Shown here: piece by piece, positions 59,829 through 64,000 of the stretch
Numbering within the stretch: the first letter of the stretch is position 1
Layout: the number at the start of each line of letters is the position of its first letter
Source: Antrihabitans stalactiti
Lineage (GTDB): Bacteria > Actinomycetota > Actinomycetes > Mycobacteriales > Mycobacteriaceae
Assembly: GCF_012932915.1 (NCBI RefSeq)
Contig: NZ_VCQU01000006.1
Location: 124,001 to 188,000, forward strand
Reading direction: 5' to 3'
DNA: 64,000 nt
Notes under the pieces: model-generated
Database searches by the model: none
What the model was told of the DNA's origin: nothing
Seen by the model: only the letters and a program-made list of their open reading frames with translations
Program-made: the position numbers and the translations under genes

Positions 59829-60964
59829 CCGACGAGCAGCGTGCGCTGCAAGCCGAACTGCGCGAATACTTCTCCAGTCTGATTTCCGCGGACGAAGCCG
59901 AAATCATGATGACCGAGCGGCACGGTCCGACCTATCGCGAAGTCATTCGACGGATGGGTAAGGACGGCTGGCTCGGGGTCGGCTGGCCGAAGCAGTACGG
60001 CGGCCGCGGGTTCGGAGACGTCGAGCAGCAGATCTTCGCCAACGAAGCGGTCCGCGCGGATGTGCCGCTGCCTGCGGTAACCCTGCAAACCGTCGGACCG
60101 ACGTTGCAGACTTACGGATCCGAAGAGCAGAAGCAGAAGTTCCTGCCCGCGATCCTGGCCGGCGAAGTCCACTTCGCGATCGGCTACTCCGAGCCGGAGG
60201 CCGGCACGGACCTTGCAGCCCTGCGATGCTCAGCGGTCCGAGATGCCAACGGCGACTTCGTCGTCAACGGTCAAAAGATCTTCACCACCGGCGGTCACGA
60301 TGCCGATTACATCTGGCTTGCGGTCCGCACGGGCCCGCCCGATTCCAGGCATCGTGGGATCTCGATTCTGATCGTCGATACCAAGGATCCAGGCTATTCG
60401 TGGACGCCGATCATCACTTGCGACGGCGCCCATCACGTCAACGCGACCTATTACTCCGATGTGCATGTTTCCGCCGAAATGCTTGTCGGGCAGGAGAATG
60501 CGGGCTGGAAACTGATCACGACCCAGCTCAACCACGAGCGGGTGATGCTCGGTCCTGCGGGGCGGATCGGTGGTTTGTACGACAAGCTGAGGTCTTGGGC
60601 GTCGGCTCGTAATCTGCTCGATCGCAGCGATGTTCAGCGCATTCTCGGCGAGATCCATGCGACTTATCGGCTCAACGAACTGCTCAACTGGCAAGTCGCG
60701 AGTGTCGAGGGAGCGGTCGACATCGCAGACGCGTCGGCGACCAAAGTCTTTGCTACCGAGCGCATTCAACGCGTCGGGCGCTTGGCGGAGGAGCTGGTCG
60801 GTCGACACGGCGATCCGTCGGATCCCGAAACGGCGCAGCTGCAGGACTGGCTCGACAAGCAGGTCAAACGGAATTTGGTGATCACCTTCGGCGGCGGCGT
60901 CAACGAGGTGATGCGCGAGCTGATCGCGACAGCCGGGTTGAAACTACCGCGCGTGCCACGTTAG
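59813..60964 (+). CDS. fadE29: Acyl-CoA dehydrogenase FadE29 (ChsE2)
   Basis: This is the second subunit of the ChsE1-ChsE2 dehydrogenase, 383 residues, with the flavin-site segment YSEPEAGTDLAALR and NGQKIFTTGGHDADYIW. The end VITFGGGVNEVMRELIA is close to mycobacterial FadE29. The start is GTG 59813 after GGGGG; a long upstream frame lies inside fadE28. The two overlapping genes imply balanced synthesis of the partners. Confidence 0.93.
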   Translation: MYIELTDEQRALQAELREYFSSLISADEAEIMMTERHGPTYREVIRRMGKDGWLGVGWPKQYGGRGFGDVEQQIFANEAVRADVPLPAVTLQTVGPTLQTYGSEEQKQKFLPAILAGEVHFAIGYSEPEAGTDLAALRCSAVRDANGDFVVNGQKIFTTGGHDADYIWLAVRTGPPDSRHRGISILIVDTKDPGYSWTPIITCDGAHHVNATYYSDVHVSAEMLVGQENAGWKLITTQLNHERVMLGPAGRIGGLYDKLRSWASARNLLDRSDVQRILGEIHATYRLNELLNWQVASVEGAVDIADASATKVFATERIQRVGRLAEELVGRHGDPSDPETAQLQDWLDKQVKRNLVITFGGGVNEVMRELIATAGLKLPRVPR

Positions 60965-60971
60965 GAGACGG

Positions 60972-61901
60972 GTGTCCGAGACGATAACCGAAGCGGCCCA
61001 ACTGATCAGGGCTGCGGGCGCCAGCAAACCGCGGGCCGGGCGCGACCCGGTGAACCAGCCGATGATCAACAACTGGGTCGAGGCGATCGGCGATACGAAT
61101 CCGATCTACGTCGACGCGGACGCAGCGCGTGCGGCCGGTCACGACGGGATCGTCGCACCGCCCGCGATGGCGCAAGTGTGGACGATGGGTGGGCTGCACT
61201 ACTCCCGCACGAGCGACGACCCGCTCGGCAAGATCATCGAGATCCTCGATGATGCCGGGTTCACGTCTATCGTCGCGACGAATTGTGAGCAGACCTATCA
61301 CCGCTATCTGAAACTCGGGGAAGAGGTTTCGCTTTCGGCCACGCTGGAAGAGGTTGTCGGGCCGAAGAAGACGGGCCTCGGCGAGGGTTGGTTCGTCACC
61401 GTGAAGAACGTCTGGACCGTCGACGACGAACCGGTCGCGGAAATGTTGTTCCGGGTCCTGAAGTTCGCGCCGCCTGCCCCGGCGGAAAAGCCGGTCGGCA
61501 TCGATCCCGCGACCGCTATCCGACCGATGATTTCCCAGGACTCCGCATTCTTCTGGGACGGAACGAAAGTCGGTGAACTGCGGATCCAGCAGGTCGCCGA
61601 TGGCACCTTCCGGCACCCGCCGATTCCTGCGATCTGGAAAGACAAAACCGAGCAGACGGATTATGTCGTTGCCAGCGGGAAGGGCTCGGTGTTCAGCTTC
61701 GTCGTTCACCACGCACCCAAGGTTCCGGGGCGCGCACTGCCATTCGTCGTCGCACTGATCGAATTGGAAGAAGGAGTGCGAATGCTCGGTGAGTTACGCG
61801 GAATCGAGCCGGCCATGGTCGAAATAGGGCTCGAGGTCGAGGTGGAGTTCGTGCGCATCGACGACGACCTGACCATCCCAGCGTGGCGGCCCAAGTCATG
61901 A
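60972..61901 (+). CDS. chsH2: Steroid enoyl-CoA hydratase subunit with DUF35 domain (ChsH2)
   Basis: Residues 1-175 form a MaoC-like hot-dog domain (WVEAIGDTNPIYVD, APPAMAQVWTMGG). Residues 195-309 form a DUF35/OB-fold domain, which in the known system binds Ltp2. With ChsH1 it hydrates the product of ChsE1-ChsE2. No zinc-ribbon cysteines are evident in the DUF35 part. GTG 60972 follows AGGAGA by a short spacer. It overlaps chsH1 by ATGA. Confidence 0.92.
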   Translation: MSETITEAAQLIRAAGASKPRAGRDPVNQPMINNWVEAIGDTNPIYVDADAARAAGHDGIVAPPAMAQVWTMGGLHYSRTSDDPLGKIIEILDDAGFTSIVATNCEQTYHRYLKLGEEVSLSATLEEVVGPKKTGLGEGWFVTVKNVWTVDDEPVAEMLFRVLKFAPPAPAEKPVGIDPATAIRPMISQDSAFFWDGTKVGELRIQQVADGTFRHPPIPAIWKDKTEQTDYVVASGKGSVFSFVVHHAPKVPGRALPFVVALIELEEGVRMLGELRGIEPAMVEIGLEVEVEFVRIDDDLTIPAWRPKS

Positions 61902-62290
61902 TCACCCCAGCAGTCGGAGATAAACTGCCCGCATTCGCGGTCACCGCCGACCCGACCTTCGTTGTCAGTACTGCCCTGGCCACCAGGGACTTTCAGGATG
62001 TGCACCACGATCGCGACAAGGCGCACGCGCGAGGGTCCAAGGACATCTTCGTCAACATCCTCACCGACACCGGACTGGTGCAGCGGTTCATCACCGACTG
62101 GGCAGGTCCGCGGGCGGTCGTTCACTCGATCAAGTTGCGTTTGGGCGTCCCGTGGTACGCCTATGACACCGTGACGTTCAGCGGCGAGGTGATTGCCGTC
62201 GACGGCGAGAGAGTGACCGTCGACGTGCTTGGCGCCGACAGCCTGGGCGACCACATCACCGCCAAAGTTGTTGTGGGGGTGCCACAGTGA
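61898..62290 (+). CDS. chsH1: Steroid enoyl-CoA hydratase subunit (ChsH1)
   Basis: This is a 130-residue MaoC-like hot-dog protein with the hydratase-2 motif RDFQDVHHDRDKA carrying the catalytic Asp and His. It pairs with the N-terminal domain of ChsH2, which lacks that motif. ATG 61898 is coupled to the chsH2 stop, and its own stop overlaps the ltp2 start (GTGA). Confidence 0.93.
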   Translation: MITPAVGDKLPAFAVTADPTFVVSTALATRDFQDVHHDRDKAHARGSKDIFVNILTDTGLVQRFITDWAGPRAVVHSIKLRLGVPWYAYDTVTFSGEVIAVDGERVTVDVLGADSLGDHITAKVVVGVPQ

Positions 62291-63456
62291 CCGGGTTGTC
62301 GCGCAAGGCTGCAATCGTCGGAATCGGCGCCACAGAGTACTCGAAGGACTCCGGACGGAGTGAATTGCGTTTGGCGGCAGAGGCAGTCTCTGCAGCAATC
62401 GCCGACGCAGGGCTGACACCGGAGGACGTCGACGGACTGACGTCGTTCACGATGGACTCGAATTCGGAATCGGCGGTCGCTCGGTCCGTCGGGATTCCGA
62501 GCCTGAAGTTCTTCAGCCGCATCAACTTCGGTGGTGGCGCTGCCTGCGCGACCGTGCAGCAAGCCGCCATGGCGGTGGCGACCGGGGTCGCCGACGTCGT
62601 CGTCGCATACCGCGCATTCAACGAGCGGTCTGCGACCCGATTCGGTCAGGTTTCGACCGCGTTGGCCGGTGCTCCGACGTCGTCCGGCGTCGACGCTAGC
62701 TGGTCCTACCCGCACGGACTGGGAACGCCCGCCTCGCAGGTAGCGATGGTTGCCCGCCGCTACATGCACGTATATGGCGCTACGAGTGCCGATTTCGGCC
62801 GCGTCGCCGTCGCGGATCGCAAACACGCTGCCGTCAACCCGGCCGCGTTCTTCTACGGCAAACCGATCACGCTCGAGGACCATCAGCAGTCGCGCTGGAT
62901 CGCGGAGCCACTGCACCTGTTGGACTGTTGCCAGGAATCCGACGGCGGCATCGCGATCGTCGTCACCTCGGCCGAACGAGCGAAAGACCTGCCGAACAAG
63001 CCTGTGGTCATCGCCGCTGCGGCACAAGGTGCTGGGTCGGACCAATTCATCATGACCAGCTACTACCGCGACGCCATGACGGGACTGCCGGAAATGGGTC
63101 TGGTCGGAAAGCAGCTGTGGGAGCAGTCGGGCCTTGGGCCACAAGACATGCAGACAGCAGTGCTCTACGACCACTTCACCCCGTTCGTGTTGATGCAGCT
63201 CGAAGAGCTCGGGTTCTGCGGTCGCGGCGAGGCGAAGGATTTCATTTCCGACGGGGCGATCGAGATCGGTGGTCGGCTGCCGATCAATACGCACGGCGGC
63301 CAGCTCGGCGAGGCCTATATCCACGGGATGAACGGAATTGCCGAGGGTGTCAGGCAAATTCGAGGCACCTCGGTCAACCAAGTCAAGTCGGTCGAGAATG
63401 TCCTCGTCACTGCTGGAACGGGCGTCCCGACGTCAGGCTTGGTCCTCACCCACTAG
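62287..63456 (+). CDS. ltp2: Thiolase-like steroid side-chain aldolase Ltp2
   Basis: Ltp2 has the thiolase fold but performs a retro-aldol cut that removes the last three side-chain carbons as propionyl-CoA, leaving androstenedione; it needs the DUF35 domain of ChsH2. The 389-residue protein shows the lipid-transfer thiolase pattern (AIVGIGATEYSKDSGRSE, GGGAACATVQQAAMAV, NTHGGQLGEAYIHGM). The chsH2-chsH1-ltp2 order is that of the mycobacterial igr operon (Rv3542c-Rv3540c). The palindromic repeat begins one base after its stop. Confidence 0.93.
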   Translation: MTGLSRKAAIVGIGATEYSKDSGRSELRLAAEAVSAAIADAGLTPEDVDGLTSFTMDSNSESAVARSVGIPSLKFFSRINFGGGAACATVQQAAMAVATGVADVVVAYRAFNERSATRFGQVSTALAGAPTSSGVDASWSYPHGLGTPASQVAMVARRYMHVYGATSADFGRVAVADRKHAAVNPAAFFYGKPITLEDHQQSRWIAEPLHLLDCCQESDGGIAIVVTSAERAKDLPNKPVVIAAAAQGAGSDQFIMTSYYRDAMTGLPEMGLVGKQLWEQSGLGPQDMQTAVLYDHFTPFVLMQLEELGFCGRGEAKDFISDGAIEIGGRLPINTHGGQLGEAYIHGMNGIAEGVRQIRGTSVNQVKSVENVLVTAGTGVPTSGLVLTH

Positions 63457-63457
63457 G

Positions 63458-63501
63458 TCGTGAGTCTTTTTGGAGTCTATAGACTCCAAAAAGACTCACG
63501 A
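63458..63501. repeat. Dispersed palindrome, copy 4 (no loop)
   Basis: TCGTGAGTCTTTTTGGAGTC followed by TATA and the exact inverted copy makes a perfect 22+22 bp palindrome. It lies between ltp2 and the Ddn-like gene, with its end 13 bases before that gene's start. Confidence 0.95.
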
Positions 63502-63514
63502 GGGAGATGTGTGC

Positions 63515-63985
63515 ATGACGATTATCGGTCGTGTGAATCACTTGGCCTCGACCCATCTCGCTGGCCGCGCACGCGCGTTTTCGCGATTCCACCAACGTCG
63601 GAAGGCGCAGGGCAAAGGCAAACTGCTCGACCGCTTTTTCGGTGCGCCCACCTTCTTGCTCACTGTTCGAGGTCGAAAGAGTGGCGAACTGCGCAGCGTC
63701 CCATTGATGCTCACACGACGCGGCGACGACATCGTCGTGTGCGGCTCGAACGGCGGAAGCGCAAAGCCTCCGCCGTGGTACCTGAATCTCCGAGATGCGG
63801 GCAAGGCAGCTGTGAATGTCGACGGCGCACAGTGGGAGGTCACCGCGCGTAATGCCGAGGGCGCGGAGCGAGACGAGTGTTGGAAGCTCCTCAATCAGAC
63901 CTACCCACATTTTGCGACCTATCAGAAGCTCACCGAACGTGTTCTCCCCGTTGTGGTGCTAGAGCGTGTGCCTGTGCAGCACTAG
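63515..63985 (+). CDS. Nitroreductase/deazaflavin (F420H2)-dependent family protein, Ddn-like
   Basis: This 156-residue split-barrel protein has the Ddn/DUF385 segments LLTVRGRKSGELRSVPLML, GDDIVVCGSNGG and PPWYLNLRDAGKA, the pattern of F420-dependent reductases (Ddn, Rv3547, activates pretomanid). In M. tuberculosis ddn also lies near the side-chain genes. ATG 63515 has AGGGAGA upstream. Its own substrate is unknown. The window ends 15 bases after its stop. Confidence 0.9.
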   Translation: MTIIGRVNHLASTHLAGRARAFSRFHQRRKAQGKGKLLDRFFGAPTFLLTVRGRKSGELRSVPLMLTRRGDDIVVCGSNGGSAKPPPWYLNLRDAGKAAVNVDGAQWEVTARNAEGAERDECWKLLNQTYPHFATYQKLTERVLPVVVLERVPVQH

Positions 63986-64000
63986 GGCGTAGTGTCTGCC

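Overview
The window is high-G+C chromosomal DNA of a mycolic-acid actinomycete, order Mycobacteriales, most likely a Rhodococcus/Nocardia-type genus. Three things point there. The gene order from ftsH to fadE34 follows, with insertions, the order I remember for Mycobacterium tuberculosis Rv3610c-Rv3573c. Marker genes of the group are present (lsr2, carD, mhuD, kstR, the conservon, F420-type enzymes). Many starts are GTG or TTG, and several look leaderless. The genus call is inference; no rRNA or tRNA is present to settle it.

Layout. 0.5-9.9 kb: one long plus-strand run: ftsH, folate genes folE-folP-folB-folK, two membrane proteins, then pantothenate/CoA genes (DUF2520 protein, panC, panD, coaX). 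9.9-11 kb: a cysteine dioxygenase-rhodanese pair behind a tiny leaderless ORF with Cys-Cys codons and a hairpin that can mask the ribosome site. 11-16.4 kb: epoxide hydrolase/TetR divergon, lysS, lsr2, chorismate mutase, FHA-HTH protein. 16.4-26.9 kb: accessory block (AraC, DUF1772, hydrolase), clpC, F420-type oxidoreductase, two-component system divergent from an ABC exporter, OsmC. 26.9-28.4 kb: cobalt uptake genes cbtB-cbtA plus a third membrane gene under a cobalamin riboswitch. 28.5-37.2 kb: mhuD, hydrolase, mutY, carbonic anhydrase, disA, radA, lpqE, carD, ispD-ispF. 37.5-42.6 kb: a CvnABCD conservon followed by an MHYT membrane sensor, placed between ispF and cysS. 42.6-45.4 kb: cysS, rlmB, DUF4190 protein.

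45.6-53.1 kb is a minus-strand block: zinc ABC transporter (znuA-znuC-znuB) behind a Zur box, continuing almost without gap into a 1203-residue 5-oxoprolinase-like protein and an acyl-CoA dehydrogenase. Next comes a trehalose-phosphatase/GH15 fusion. 55.8-63.5 kb is a cholesterol side-chain module: kstR, fadE34, fadE28-fadE29, chsH2-chsH1 and ltp2, with two KstR boxes. These enzymes remove the last side-chain carbons of sterols. A Ddn-like F420-dependent enzyme ends the window.

Four copies of a 44-50 bp near-perfect palindrome (core CTCGTGAGTCTTTT) lie just behind gene ends at 16.4, 45.5, 53.1 and 63.5 kb. They are the clearest unexplained repeat in the window. I saw no insertion sequence, prophage, CRISPR array, tRNA or rRNA.
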